A model generated the notes under the pieces. The model was not told the origin of the DNA and made no database searches. It saw nothing but the letters and a program-made list of their open reading frames with translations. A DNA stretch of 64,000 nucleotides from positions 380,938-444,937 of the forward strand of contig NZ_BFCH01000017.1 in assembly GCF_003112775.1 (NCBI RefSeq), read 5' to 3'. Shown in pieces: positions 35,624-44,328 of the stretch. Both the position numbers and the translations under genes were made by a program. The first letter of the stretch is position 1. Every line of letters begins with the position of its first letter. Source of the DNA: Mycobacterium montefiorense (GTDB taxonomy: Bacteria; Actinomycetota; Actinomycetes; Mycobacteriales; Mycobacteriaceae).

Positions 35624-36918
35624 TTCGGCGGGCGACGTTGCTGGACGGCACCGCGACCGACATCCGGGTCGGCGCGCAGATCGACGAGGTGGGCGACGGT
35701 CTGGCCGGCCAACCCGGGGAGACCGTGTTCGACGCGCGCGGCGGAACCGTGCTGCCCGGCCTGCACGACCATCATGTGCACGTGCGTTCGGCCGCCGCCG
35801 CGTTGGACTCGCTGATGCTCGGGCCTCCTTCCGCTGTCACTAAAGATCAACTGGCACAGGCATTGTCGAATGCGACGCCGAGCGCCGACGGCTGGATCCG
35901 GGCGATCGGCTACCACGAATCCGTCGCCGGTGCGTTGGACCGCGCGGCGCTCGACGCGATGGTGACCGACATTCCAGTCCGCATCCAGCACCGCAGCGGG
36001 GCCCTGTGGGTTCTCAATTCCGCGGCATTGCGCCTGCTCGGAATGGCCGACCACCCCGATGGGCGGTTGCGCGCCAGCGACCGTTGGTCGGAGGCGCTGC
36101 GGCGTCACCACGCCGATCTCACCGAACTCAGCCGGCGTCTCACCGCGTTCGGCGTCACTGGAGTCACCGACGCCACACCAGATCTCGACGCGGACGACAT
36201 GGTGTCGCTGTTGGTGGCGCATCGCCACGGCGAGTTCCGGCCACAGCCGGCCTTCCTGGCCCCGGGCAAGAAAATCCTGCACGACGACCATCTCGACCTG
36301 GAGGCGCTCACCGGATGGATCGCCGATCACCACGCCGACGGGCAGCCGGTGGCGGTGCACTGCGTGACCGCTGCACAATTGGTGGTGACCATCGCGGCAC
36401 TGCGCGCCGCCGGTAGTCATCCGCACGACCGTATCGAGCACGCCGCTGTCGTCGACGACGACAATCTGGCCGACCTCGCCGAGCTCGGGCTCACGGTGGT
36501 GACCCAGCCGAATTTCGTTGCCGAGCGCGGAGATCAGTACCTGGCCGATGTTCCCGCGGCCGAGCACTCCTGGTTGTGGCGGGTCGCGTCGCTGCGCAAA
36601 GCGAAGGTGCGCGTGGCGCTGTCGACCGATATGCCTTTCGGTCGCGGTGACCCGTGGGCGGCGATGCGTGCCGCGGTGCGGCGCACCACGCCCAGCGGGG
36701 CGATTTTAGGAGTCGGCGAATGTGTCTCGGCACCAGACGCTTTGACGATGTTTCTGGGCTGTGCCGATCAGCCGAGCCGGATCAGGACCATCGACGTGGG
36801 GCAGCCGGGCGACCTCTGCGTGCTGACTGAGGCGCCCGCGGCGGTGCTGGCCGAGCTGGACGCCGGACTGGTGGCCGCGACCGTGATCGGCGGCGCGATC
36901 GCTTACGCGGCGGACTAG
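35617..36918 (+). CDS. metal-dependent amidohydrolase
   Basis: A 433-residue amidohydrolase of the YtcJ/imidazolonepropionase-like branch. VLPGLHDHHVHV gives the HxxH metal ligands at about residues 50-53, VAVHCVTAAQL and DRIEHAAVV the later metal His residues, and LSTDMPFGRGDPW the conserved Asp. N- and C-terminal beta segments complete the usual composite fold. It would hydrolyse an amide or related C-N bond in a small molecule. It overlaps the CoA-transferase by 7 bp, suggesting that an acid released here is activated to a CoA ester. It shares CTAG with the convergent lipW stop. Confidence 0.82.
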   Translation: MLIRRATLLDGTATDIRVGAQIDEVGDGLAGQPGETVFDARGGTVLPGLHDHHVHVRSAAAALDSLMLGPPSAVTKDQLAQALSNATPSADGWIRAIGYHESVAGALDRAALDAMVTDIPVRIQHRSGALWVLNSAALRLLGMADHPDGRLRASDRWSEALRRHHADLTELSRRLTAFGVTGVTDATPDLDADDMVSLLVAHRHGEFRPQPAFLAPGKKILHDDHLDLEALTGWIADHHADGQPVAVHCVTAAQLVVTIAALRAAGSHPHDRIEHAAVVDDDNLADLAELGLTVVTQPNFVAERGDQYLADVPAAEHSWLWRVASLRKAKVRVALSTDMPFGRGDPWAAMRAAVRRTTPSGAILGVGECVSAPDALTMFLGCADQPSRIRTIDVGQPGDLCVLTEAPAAVLAELDAGLVAATVIGGAIAYAAD

Positions 36919-37817
36919 CGCGCGGCTGCCAGAGCGGCCCCCAAAGTCTCGCACTGGCTGTCGAAAAAGCGCTGTGACACTTGTACTTTCGGCGCCACCA
37001 GGTCGAAGCCGTGGAAGGCGCCGGAGATGATCTCGACTTCGCACGGCACTCCGGCCGCGCGCAGGCGCTCGGCGTAGGCAAGGTCTTCGTCGTGGAACAA
37101 GTCGTGCGTCCCCACGCCAATCCACGCCAGCGCCAAGCCGCTGAGGTCATCTCGTCGGGCCGGGACGGCGACCTGCGGGTCGGCATCGCCCAGATACGCC
37201 GTCCAGCCGAACTGATTGCTGCGGGTGTTCCACAGGCGATAGTCCGGCTTCTCGGCGGTCAGGGAACTTCGATCGTCGAGCATCGGGTATGCCAACAGCT
37301 GGAATAGGGGCGCGACTTCGCCGCGGTCTCGGGCCAGGAACGCCAGCGCCGCCGCCAGACCGCCACCGGCACTGGCGCCGCCGATCGCCAGCCGCGTCGG
37401 ATCGACCGCGGGGAGCCCGGCCAGCCAGGTCAGCGCCGCGTAACAGTCGTGCAGCGGAATCGGGTACGGATGTTCGGGTGCCAGGCGGTATTCCACCGAC
37501 GCGACGGTGATGCCCAGCCTGGTGCTGAACCCGTGGCACACCCGATCGTCTTGCTGCGCGCTGCCCATCACGTATCCGCCGCCATGTATCCACAGCAGCG
37601 CCGGCGCGGGTTCGGTGACACGGGGTGGCCGGAACAGCCGGATGCCGGCGCCGGAACCCAGGGTGATCACTTCGGCGTGGCGCGACGCGCCGGGGTTGCG
37701 GCGATCTCGCAAGGTGGTCAGGACCCGGATGGTGGACAAGCTCCGGGGAGTGACCAGTTGTCGCGGGGCGAAGCGCGCGATCCGGCGCAAATCTGGGTGA
37801 GCGTCGCTGTTCGGCAC
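36915..37817 (-). CDS. lipW: LipW esterase/lipase (hormone-sensitive lipase family)
   Basis: A 300-residue alpha/beta hydrolase. The oxyanion-hole motif WIHGGGYVMGS and the nucleophile motif GGASAGGGLAAAL define the hormone-sensitive-lipase group. The acid and base are in LAWIGVGTHDLFHDED and ISGAFHGFDLV. The GTG giving VPNSDAHPDLRR is chosen because it yields almost the same length as M. tuberculosis LipW (Rv0217c); a longer frame adds 51 residues without support. Probably cytoplasmic. It diverges from the methyltransferase gene across 282 bp, in which I see nothing convincing beyond the expected promoters. Confidence 0.85.
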   Translation of the reverse strand: MPNSDAHPDLRRIARFAPRQLVTPRSLSTIRVLTTLRDRRNPGASRHAEVITLGSGAGIRLFRPPRVTEPAPALLWIHGGGYVMGSAQQDDRVCHGFSTRLGITVASVEYRLAPEHPYPIPLHDCYAALTWLAGLPAVDPTRLAIGGASAGGGLAAALAFLARDRGEVAPLFQLLAYPMLDDRSSLTAEKPDYRLWNTRSNQFGWTAYLGDADPQVAVPARRDDLSGLALAWIGVGTHDLFHDEDLAYAERLRAAGVPCEVEIISGAFHGFDLVAPKVQVSQRFFDSQCETLGAALAAAR

Positions 37818-38099
37818 CGGTTCAGTATCACCGAACGGAAAAACAGCCGGCCGGGGGCTTGACCACGTTGGTTCCGCGAGTTGTCGACACCGTCCCCGGC
37901 GGGTTTCGCATTCGCCGACATCCGTAGCCATCCAAGCTCGCCTCGGCTCCGAATGATCCGCGTGACGCAATTCGTCCTGTCGAATGCCCAGCGTTGATCG
38001 GCGTGGTTAACCGGCGCGGGATCGGGGTATCGATCGCAGTGATTCATATGCTGGCGCCCCGCAGGTGCGCCCGATCGTGCACGACGCGAGGGACGTGAA

Positions 38100-38756
38100 A
38101 TGCTGGGGCAACTTTACGAGCGTGCACTCGGCGGCGAGCGATGTTGGATTCGTCATGAGGACGGCGAGGTTCGAATTCTGCCGGCACACCGCTGGCTCGG
38201 CGCCCGATGTCCCTCGAACGGCGGATTGGTCGATGCCCTTGACGAGGTCTTCGACGAGGCCGTCACGCAGATGTGCACCGGGCCGACGATCGAGCTCGGT
38301 TGCGGGCCGGGGCGATTGGTGGCTCGGCTGTTCGAGCGGGGGATACCCGCACTCGGCATCGACCGGTCCGCCACCGCGATTCGGCTGGCCGGTCGCGGTG
38401 GCGCACCGGCGCTGCTGGGCGACGTATTCGAACCGCTGCCTGGAATGGGCCGGTGGCAGACGGTCCTACTGGTCGACGGCAACGTCGGCCTCGGCGGGGA
38501 CCCTCGGCGAATTCTGGGTCGCGCCGCCGAGCTGCTGCGCCACGGTGGGCGCTGTGTGGCCGAGTTCGAGGCCGATGCCATCGGTATCCGGGCGCGCTGG
38601 GTGCGGCTGGAGTCGGCCTGCGATGTCGGGCCCTGGTTCCGCTGGGCATCGGTCGGAGTGGACAGCGCCGCCGCCCTTGCGGCGCAAGTGGGCCTGACGT
38701 TGAGCGGTGTTCGGCTGATCGGCGGCCGGGTGATTGCGAGTCTGGCCGCACCGTGA
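38100..38756 (+). CDS. class I SAM-dependent methyltransferase
   Basis: A 218-residue predicted methyltransferase. The SAM-binding motif TIELGCGPGRLVARL is at about residues 62-76 and the acidic residue of motif II is in GIDRSATA. The middle part (LLVDGNVGLGGDPRRIL) corresponds to motifs III-IV. A GGGACG ribosome site precedes the ATG. Its stop overlaps the GTG start of the b561-molybdoenzyme gene (GTGA), so it is the first gene of a coupled operon. I know of no methylation step tied to such an oxidoreductase, so the substrate is open. It is an addition to the M. tuberculosis order. Confidence 0.78.
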   Translation: MLGQLYERALGGERCWIRHEDGEVRILPAHRWLGARCPSNGGLVDALDEVFDEAVTQMCTGPTIELGCGPGRLVARLFERGIPALGIDRSATAIRLAGRGGAPALLGDVFEPLPGMGRWQTVLLVDGNVGLGGDPRRILGRAAELLRHGGRCVAEFEADAIGIRARWVRLESACDVGPWFRWASVGVDSAAALAAQVGLTLSGVRLIGGRVIASLAAP

Positions 38757-39985
38757 GCGGCTTGCTCGCCCGGTTCCGCAGTCCACTGCGCGGCCCGTGG
38801 CTGACGTCGGTGTTCGGGCTGGTGCTGTTGGTGGCACTGCCGCTGATCACCATCACCGGGCTGCTGTCTTACATTGCCTATGCGCCGCAATTCGGCCAAG
38901 CCATCCCCGCCGACGTCGGCTGGTTGCGGCTGCCGTTGTTCGCCTGGCCTACCCGCCCGTCCTGGCTGTACCGGCTGACCCAGGGCATCCACGTAGGGCT
39001 CGGGCTGGTGATCATCCCGGTGGTGCTGGCCAAGCTGTGGTCGGTCATCCCGCGGCTGTTCGTCTGGCCGCCGGCGCGGTCGGCGGCTCAACTGCTGGAG
39101 CGGTTGTCGCTGGTGATGCTCGTCGGCGGGATCCTGTTCGAGATCGTCACCGGAGTGCTGAACATCCAGTACGACTACATTTTCGGGTTCAGCTTCTACA
39201 CCGCGCACTACTTCGGAGCGTGGGTCTTCATCACCGGATTTCTGATGCACATCGCGATCAAGCTGCCACGCATGATCACCGGGTTGCGGTCGCTGTCGCT
39301 GCGCGAGGTGTTGCGCACCAGCCGCGCCGACACCCGACCCCAGCCAGCCGACCCCGACGCCCTGGTGGCCACCGATCCGGCCGAACCGACAATGAGCAGG
39401 CGCGGCGCCCTGGCATTGGTCGGCAGCGGCGCCTTGTTGATCGCGGCACTCACCGTCGGCCAGACCGTCGGCGGGTCTGCCCGGGGTGCCGCGCTGCTGC
39501 TGCCGCGGGGGCGGGGCCGGGGTGATTTCCCGGTCAACAAGACTGCCGCCGCCGCGGGAATCAGCCGTGAAAGTGTCAGCGAGAGTTGGTCATTGATGCT
39601 GCGCGGCGGGTCCACGCACATCACGCTGGACCGCGCCAGGCTGGCCGCTATGCCGCAAACCACCGCACGCCTGCCGATCGCGTGCGTCGAGGGATGGTCG
39701 ACCGTACAGACCTGGAGCGGGGTGCGGCTCGCCGAGCTGGCCCGCCTCGCGGGCGTGCCCAGGCCGCGCTTGGCGCGAGTGGTGTCACTGCAGCGAGGCG
39801 GTGCATTCGGGGAGGCGACGTTGCAGGCCAACCAGATTGGCGATCCCGACGCGCTGCTGGCACTGCGGGTCAACGGCTCCGATCTGTCGTTGGACCACGG
39901 TTATCCGGCCCGGATCATCGTTCCCGCGCTGCCCGGTGTGCACAACACCAAATGGGTGTCGACCATAGAATTCGAAGTTGATTGA
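38753..39985 (+). CDS. cytochrome b561-type / molybdopterin (SUOX-fold) fusion (Rv0218-like)
   Basis: A 410-residue two-domain protein. Residues 1-200 contain about four membrane helices with His residues placed to hold haem (QGIHVGLGL, YTAHYFGAW, FLMHIAIKL), resembling cytochrome b561/MsrQ-type subunits. An internal twin-arginine segment MSRRGALALVGSGALL (from residue 214) then re-inserts the chain. Residues ~260-410 have the sulfite-oxidase fold, with Cys311 in ACVEGWSTVQTW as the molybdenum ligand. This joins in one chain what MsrP and MsrQ do as two proteins. Function is probably periplasmic electron transfer to or from a small substrate, unknown here. Confidence 0.82.
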   Translation: MSGLLARFRSPLRGPWLTSVFGLVLLVALPLITITGLLSYIAYAPQFGQAIPADVGWLRLPLFAWPTRPSWLYRLTQGIHVGLGLVIIPVVLAKLWSVIPRLFVWPPARSAAQLLERLSLVMLVGGILFEIVTGVLNIQYDYIFGFSFYTAHYFGAWVFITGFLMHIAIKLPRMITGLRSLSLREVLRTSRADTRPQPADPDALVATDPAEPTMSRRGALALVGSGALLIAALTVGQTVGGSARGAALLLPRGRGRGDFPVNKTAAAAGISRESVSESWSLMLRGGSTHITLDRARLAAMPQTTARLPIACVEGWSTVQTWSGVRLAELARLAGVPRPRLARVVSLQRGGAFGEATLQANQIGDPDALLALRVNGSDLSLDHGYPARIIVPALPGVHNTKWVSTIEFEVD

Positions 39986-39986
39986 A

Positions 39987-40478
39987 ATGCCTGGTTTCTC
40001 AACGCGTTTCACTGCGATCTACGGGTCCCGTCCGCTGCACCTGCTGACGATGGTGTCCGGGTTCGCCCTACTGGGCTACATTCTGGCCACCTTCAAACCG
40101 GCGACACTGTGGAACCCCGGCAGCTGGTGGCAGTCGATCGCCGTCTGGTTCGCCGCGGCCGTGGTTGCCCATGATCTGCTGCTCTTCCCGCTCTACGCGC
40201 TGGCCGACCGGGCGCTGCCCGCGAGCCGGCGAACGGCTCGCGGCCATCCAAAAGTGCTTGCCCGCAACTATATTCGGATTCCGGCTCTGGGGGCTGGATT
40301 GACATTGCTGATCTTCTTGCCCGGCATCATCGAGCAGGGTGGGCCGACCTATCAGGCGGCGACCGGACAAACCCAGCAGCCCTTCCTGGGCCGGTGGCTG
40401 CTGCTCACCGCGACGCTGTTCGGGATGAGCGCTATCTGCTACACAATTCGGCTCGCCGTGGCGCGCCGCCGCACCTAG
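39987..40478 (+). CDS. multi-helix membrane protein (Rv0219-like)
   Basis: A 163-residue membrane protein with four hydrophobic segments (about residues 20-37, 48-72, 95-112 and 133-155). It starts 1 nt after the stop of the b561-molybdoenzyme gene (an in-frame TTG at 39978 is an alternative), so it is the third gene of that operon. It may be an additional subunit or assembly factor of the oxidoreductase. No catalytic motif is visible, and the family is uncharacterised as far as I recall. Confidence 0.72.
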   Translation: MPGFSTRFTAIYGSRPLHLLTMVSGFALLGYILATFKPATLWNPGSWWQSIAVWFAAAVVAHDLLLFPLYALADRALPASRRTARGHPKVLARNYIRIPALGAGLTLLIFLPGIIEQGGPTYQAATGQTQQPFLGRWLLLTATLFGMSAICYTIRLAVARRRT

Positions 40479-40534
40479 CGCAGCGAAGGCAAACACCCTG
40501 TCAAGAACTGCAATTTCGGCAATTCAGCAAACGT

Positions 40535-40546
40535 TGGTCCGGACCA
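40535..40546. promoter_or_regulatory. 12-bp palindrome upstream of lipC
   Basis: TGGTCCGGACCA is a perfect palindrome centred about 77 nt before the lipC start, in a 139-bp non-coding spacer. A candidate regulator site; no matching regulator gene is adjacent. Confidence 0.35.
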
Positions 40547-40604
40547 TTCTGCGACATCTTTAGGACTTCTACGCAATCGTCAGTTTCCCTCGACGACGTG
40601 CGGG

Positions 40605-40610
40605 TACAGT
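40605..40610 (+). promoter_or_regulatory. leaderless -10 (TACAGT) for lipC
   Basis: TACAGT ends 7 nt before the lipC ATG and no ribosome site is present, so the message should begin at the start codon. Confidence 0.55.
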
Positions 40611-40617
40611 CCCCTAC

Positions 40618-41823
40618 ATGACGGCGAGGGTCCCGAGCATGACACCGTGTTTGAAATGGTTGCTGCGGGCTCGTCCCGGTGACTATGCGCTGGCATTAAG
40701 CGTTGCCGGTGCTTCGCTGCCGGTGGTGGGAAAGCACCTAGAGCCGCTGGGCGGAGTGACCGCGATGGGGGTCTGGGGCGCGCGACTTGCGCCAGAGGCT
40801 ATTGCCACGCTGCGCAAGGACTGGCGGAAGCCGGGCGTCAGCGAGGAGCGCCGCCGGGACCGGGAAAGCATGCACGACGTCTCCGTTGCCGCCCTGCGCG
40901 GAGTCGTCGCGGCCGCGGACCTCGACCTGGAATGGCCGGTGGCCGACAAAACGCCGCCGATCTTGGATGCGCTGCGACAGCGCCGCTACCTGTACCGCCG
41001 GGCGGTCCACTACGGGGACCAGCCAGGCCAGGTGCTCGATGTGTGGCGACGCAAGGATTTGCCGGCCCAACCCGCGCCGGTGCTGATCTTCGTCCCCGGC
41101 GGCGCCTGGGTGCACGGCCGCAGCATGGGGCAGGGGACTGCGCTGATGTCGCGACTGGCCGAGCAGGGCTGGGTGTGCCTGGCGATCGACTATCGCGCGG
41201 CGCCATATCACCGCTGGCCGCGTCACATCACCGACGTCAAGACGGCAATCGCGTGGGCGCGTGCCAACGTCGACAAATTCGGCGGCGATCGCGAATTCGT
41301 CGCGGTGGCAGGCTGTTCGGCCGGCGGGCACCTGTCCGCGCTGGCCGGCCTCACCCCCGACGACCCGCAGTTCGAGCGGCGGCTGCCCGAGGGCGCCGAC
41401 AGCTCGGTGGACGCGGTGGTCGGCATCTACGGTCGCTACGACTGGGAGGACCGGTCCACCCGCGAGCGCGATCAGTTCGTCGACTTCCTGGAGCGAGTGG
41501 TGGTCAAAAAGTCCATCGGTCGCCACCCCGAGGTGTTCCGCGACGCGTCGCCGATTGCGCGGGTGCACCGGAATGCTCCGCCGTTCTTGGTGATTCACGG
41601 CAGCAAAGACAGCGTGATCCCCGTCGAGCAGGCTCGCAGCTTTGTCGAGCGGCTGCGGGCGGTCTCGCATTCGATGGTTGGCTACCTGGAGTTGCCCGGG
41701 GCCGGACACGGCTTCGACCTGATCGACGGTGAGCGTGCCGGCGTGGCGGCGCACGCGACTTCGTTGTTCCTCAACCAGGTCTATCGCACCAAGGCGCAGA
41801 TGAGGGCAAAAGAGGTCATCTAG
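40618..41823 (+). CDS. lipC: LipC esterase/lipase
   Basis: A 401-residue alpha/beta hydrolase, nearly the length of M. tuberculosis LipC (Rv0220), an esterase reported at the cell surface. After about 150 N-terminal residues the catalytic domain shows IFVPGGAWVHGRS (oxyanion hole), AVAGCSAGGHLSALAGL (nucleophile Ser), and a C-terminal GAGHGFDLIDGE (catalytic His). No classical signal peptide is seen. Transcription is predicted to be leaderless. It precedes a wax-ester synthase gene by 44 nt and may share its transcript, linking ester hydrolysis and synthesis. Confidence 0.88.
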   Translation: MTARVPSMTPCLKWLLRARPGDYALALSVAGASLPVVGKHLEPLGGVTAMGVWGARLAPEAIATLRKDWRKPGVSEERRRDRESMHDVSVAALRGVVAAADLDLEWPVADKTPPILDALRQRRYLYRRAVHYGDQPGQVLDVWRRKDLPAQPAPVLIFVPGGAWVHGRSMGQGTALMSRLAEQGWVCLAIDYRAAPYHRWPRHITDVKTAIAWARANVDKFGGDREFVAVAGCSAGGHLSALAGLTPDDPQFERRLPEGADSSVDAVVGIYGRYDWEDRSTRERDQFVDFLERVVVKKSIGRHPEVFRDASPIARVHRNAPPFLVIHGSKDSVIPVEQARSFVERLRAVSHSMVGYLELPGAGHGFDLIDGERAGVAAHATSLFLNQVYRTKAQMRAKEVI

Positions 41824-41867
41824 CTTCGCTGCTGAGTAAGGTCCTCCCTTGAGGGGAAGGGGCAGCG

Positions 41868-43277
41868 ATGAAACGGCTGAGCGGCTGGGACTCGGTACTG
41901 CTGTACAGCGAGACCCCCAACGTGCACATGCACACGATCAAGGTGGCCGTCGTCGAGATCGACCCGGATCGCCATGACTTCGACATCGACTCGTTTCGCC
42001 AGGTCATCGGGGCCAGGCTGAACAAGCTCGAGCCGTTCACGTATCAGCTCGTCGACATCCCGTGGAAGTTCCACCATCCGATGTGGCGGGAGCACTGTGA
42101 GGTCGACCTCAGCTACCACATTCGCCCGATGCGGCTGCCCGAGCCGGGCGGGCGGCGCGAATTGGACGACGCGATCGGGCGCATTGCCAGCACGCCGCTG
42201 GACCGCGCTCATCCGCTGTGGGAGATGTACTTCATCGAAGGTCTGGCCAACAACCGGGTGGCGGTGGTCGGCAAGATCCACCACGCGCTGGCCGACGGTG
42301 TCGCGTCGGCCAACCTGATGGCCCGGGGCATGGACCTGTTGCCGACGCCGGAGAGTGGCCCCCAGGTCACCGACCCCGCGCCCACCAAACCGCAATTGGT
42401 GCGCTCGGCCTTTTTCGATCATCTCCGCCAAGCCCGCAAACTGCCCGGGACCTTCCGCTACACGGCGCAAGGGATCGGCCGGGTCCGGCGCAGCTCACGC
42501 AAGCTGTCGCCGGAGCTGACGATGCCGTTCACCCCGCCGCCCACCTTCCTCAATCACCGGATCACCCCGGAACGCCGTTTCGCCACGGCCACCCTGGCGC
42601 TCGCCGACATCAAGGAGACCGGAAAGCGTTGCGGCGCAACCATCAACGACGTGGTGCTGGCGATGTCCACCGGAGCGTTGCGCACCTTGCTGCTGCGCTA
42701 TGACGGCACGGCCGAACCGCTGCTGGCCTCCGTTCCGGCGAGTTTCGACTTCTCACCCGAACGCATATCGGGCAACTACTTCACCGGGATGATGGTGGCG
42801 TTGCCGGCCGACCTCGATGATCCGCTGGCCCGGCTGCAGGCCTGCCACGACAACGCCAACTCTGCCAAGGAGGCCTTCCATCTGGTTGGCCCCGAATTGA
42901 TCAGCCGGTGGTCGAACTACATGCCGCCGCTGGCCACCGAGTCGTTTTTCCGCTGGGCGTCGGGCCGCGACGGCCAGAACAAGGTGCTCAACATTCCGAT
43001 CTCGAATGTTCCGGGGCCCCGCGAGCGCGGCCGGGTCGGCGGTGCGCAGGTCACCGAGGTGTATTCGGTGGGGCCGTTGACCGCCGGCAGCGGCCTCAAC
43101 ATCACCGTGTGGAGTTATGTCGACCAGCTCAACATTTCCGTGCTGTCCGACGGCGCCACCGTCAAGGACCCGCACGAGGTCACCGAGGCGATGGTCGCTG
43201 ACTTCATTGAATTACGCAGGGCTGCAGGGCTTTCCGAAGAGCTGACGCCCGTCGAGGTCGCGATGGTGCCGGCTTGA
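41868..43277 (+). CDS. wax ester synthase / diacylglycerol acyltransferase (Rv0221-like)
   Basis: A 469-residue acyltransferase of the mycobacterial WS/DGAT (tgs) family, which makes storage triacylglycerol or wax esters from acyl-CoA. The catalytic HHALADG motif is at residues 138-144. Conserved PLWEMYFIEGL precedes it and the C-terminal domain contains NIPISNVPGPRE. Length is the same as M. tuberculosis Rv0221. A GGGGAAGGGG ribosome region precedes the ATG. Family members differ greatly in activity, so the preferred acceptor cannot be read from sequence. Confidence 0.92.
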   Translation: MKRLSGWDSVLLYSETPNVHMHTIKVAVVEIDPDRHDFDIDSFRQVIGARLNKLEPFTYQLVDIPWKFHHPMWREHCEVDLSYHIRPMRLPEPGGRRELDDAIGRIASTPLDRAHPLWEMYFIEGLANNRVAVVGKIHHALADGVASANLMARGMDLLPTPESGPQVTDPAPTKPQLVRSAFFDHLRQARKLPGTFRYTAQGIGRVRRSSRKLSPELTMPFTPPPTFLNHRITPERRFATATLALADIKETGKRCGATINDVVLAMSTGALRTLLLRYDGTAEPLLASVPASFDFSPERISGNYFTGMMVALPADLDDPLARLQACHDNANSAKEAFHLVGPELISRWSNYMPPLATESFFRWASGRDGQNKVLNIPISNVPGPRERGRVGGAQVTEVYSVGPLTAGSGLNITVWSYVDQLNISVLSDGATVKDPHEVTEAMVADFIELRRAAGLSEELTPVEVAMVPA

Positions 43278-43404
43278 CCGGCCCGGCCACCGCATCCGGG
43301 TAACCCGATTCTTTGCTGGTGCTAATGCCATTTCTGCCGGCGGCTACCATCGGTCTTCAAACAGCCACTGGTTACTACTGCTAGTCGAAGGAGCTCGTAG
43401 CACC

Positions 43405-44190
43405 GTGAGCACTGGGAACGAAGAAGTCAACGAGCCCGAGGTTCTGGTCGAACAACGCGGCCGGATCCTGATCATCACGATTAACCGGCCCAAGGCCAAG
43501 AACGCGGTCAACTCCGCGGTGGCCAATGGCCTGGCCGCGGCCGTGGATCGGCTCGACGACGAGCCCGGCCTCTCGGTGGGCATCCTTACCGGGGCGGGCG
43601 GCTCGTTCTGCGCGGGCATGGACCTCAAGGCGTTCGCCCGGGGCGAACTGCCCATCGTCGAGGGCCGCGGCATGGGATTCACCGAGCGTCCGCCGGTTAA
43701 GCCACTGATCGCGGCTGTCGAGGGCTATGCGCTGGCCGGTGGTACCGAGTTGGCACTGGCCACCGACCTGATCGTGGCGTCCAAGGATTCGGCCTTTGGC
43801 ATCCCGGAGGTCAAGCGCGGGCTGGTCGCCGGCGGCGGCGGGCTGCTGCGGCTGCCGCAGCGCATCCCGTCCGCTATCGCGATGGAGCTGGCGTTGACCG
43901 GTGAGAACCTCAGCGCCGAGCGCGCGCACGCCCTCGGGATGGTGAACGTATTAGCCGAGCCCGGTTCGGCGCTGGACGCCGCGATCGCGCTGGCGGAAAA
44001 GATCGCCGCGAACGGGCCGCTGGCGGTGGCCGCCACCAAGCGGACCATCGTCGAGTCCCGCGGCTGGAGTCCCGACACCATGTTCGCCGAGCAGAACTCG
44101 CACCTGGCTCCGGTGTTCTCCTCGAATGACGCCAAGGAGGGCGCGATCGCATTCGCCGAGAAGCGCGCGCCGCAATGGACCGGCACCTGA
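43405..44190 (+). CDS. echA1: enoyl-CoA hydratase EchA1
   Basis: A 261-residue crotonase that would hydrate enoyl-CoA in beta-oxidation. The oxyanion-hole region GAGGSFCAGMDLKAF, then EGYALAGGTELALATDLIVAS and FGIPEVKRGLVAGGGG are complete; the Glu of PEVKRG is the expected catalytic residue. The start is GTG, with GAAGGAGC about 11 nt upstream. Length and position match Rv0222. The 127-bp upstream spacer contains a TACCAT that could serve as a -10 but is not firmly supported. An accessory acyl-CoA module begins 75 bp after the stop. Confidence 0.9.
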   Translation: MSTGNEEVNEPEVLVEQRGRILIITINRPKAKNAVNSAVANGLAAAVDRLDDEPGLSVGILTGAGGSFCAGMDLKAFARGELPIVEGRGMGFTERPPVKPLIAAVEGYALAGGTELALATDLIVASKDSAFGIPEVKRGLVAGGGGLLRLPQRIPSAIAMELALTGENLSAERAHALGMVNVLAEPGSALDAAIALAEKIAANGPLAVAATKRTIVESRGWSPDTMFAEQNSHLAPVFSSNDAKEGAIAFAEKRAPQWTGT

Positions 44191-44265
44191 GACTCGACAG
44201 GCGCGTTACTCGCCGCTGGCCCAGGTCGACGGCGCTGGGCGGCAAGATAGCCGCGTGATCTAAAC

Positions 44266-44271
44266 TACAGT
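44266..44271 (+). promoter_or_regulatory. -10 (TACAGT) of the accessory fadD operon
   Basis: TACAGT ends 5 nt before an ATG that opens a 10-codon ORF. Transcription would start at or near 44277, giving a leader of about 52 nt before the fadD GTG. Confidence 0.5.
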
Positions 44272-44276
44272 CGAGC

Positions 44277-44309
44277 ATGACACTTCTGCCCAGCTTTGTA
44301 ACGTGTTGA
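44277..44309 (+). CDS. candidate leaderless uORF, 10 aa
   Basis: An ATG placed 5 nt after the -10 hexamer opens a frame encoding MTLLPSFVTC and stops 19 nt before the fadD start. Leaderless short ORFs of this kind are common in mycobacteria, and some act as attenuators. Whether this one regulates fadD or is incidental cannot be decided here; its single terminal Cys is far from the Cys runs of known attenuators. Confidence 0.4.
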   Translation: MTLLPSFVTC

Positions 44310-44328
44310 TACCGGAGAACCTTCCAGC

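Noticed and set aside
44266..44309. Cysteine-responsive attenuator before fadD
   Set aside because: The uORF has only one Cys codon rather than a run, so no attenuation mechanism is claimed.
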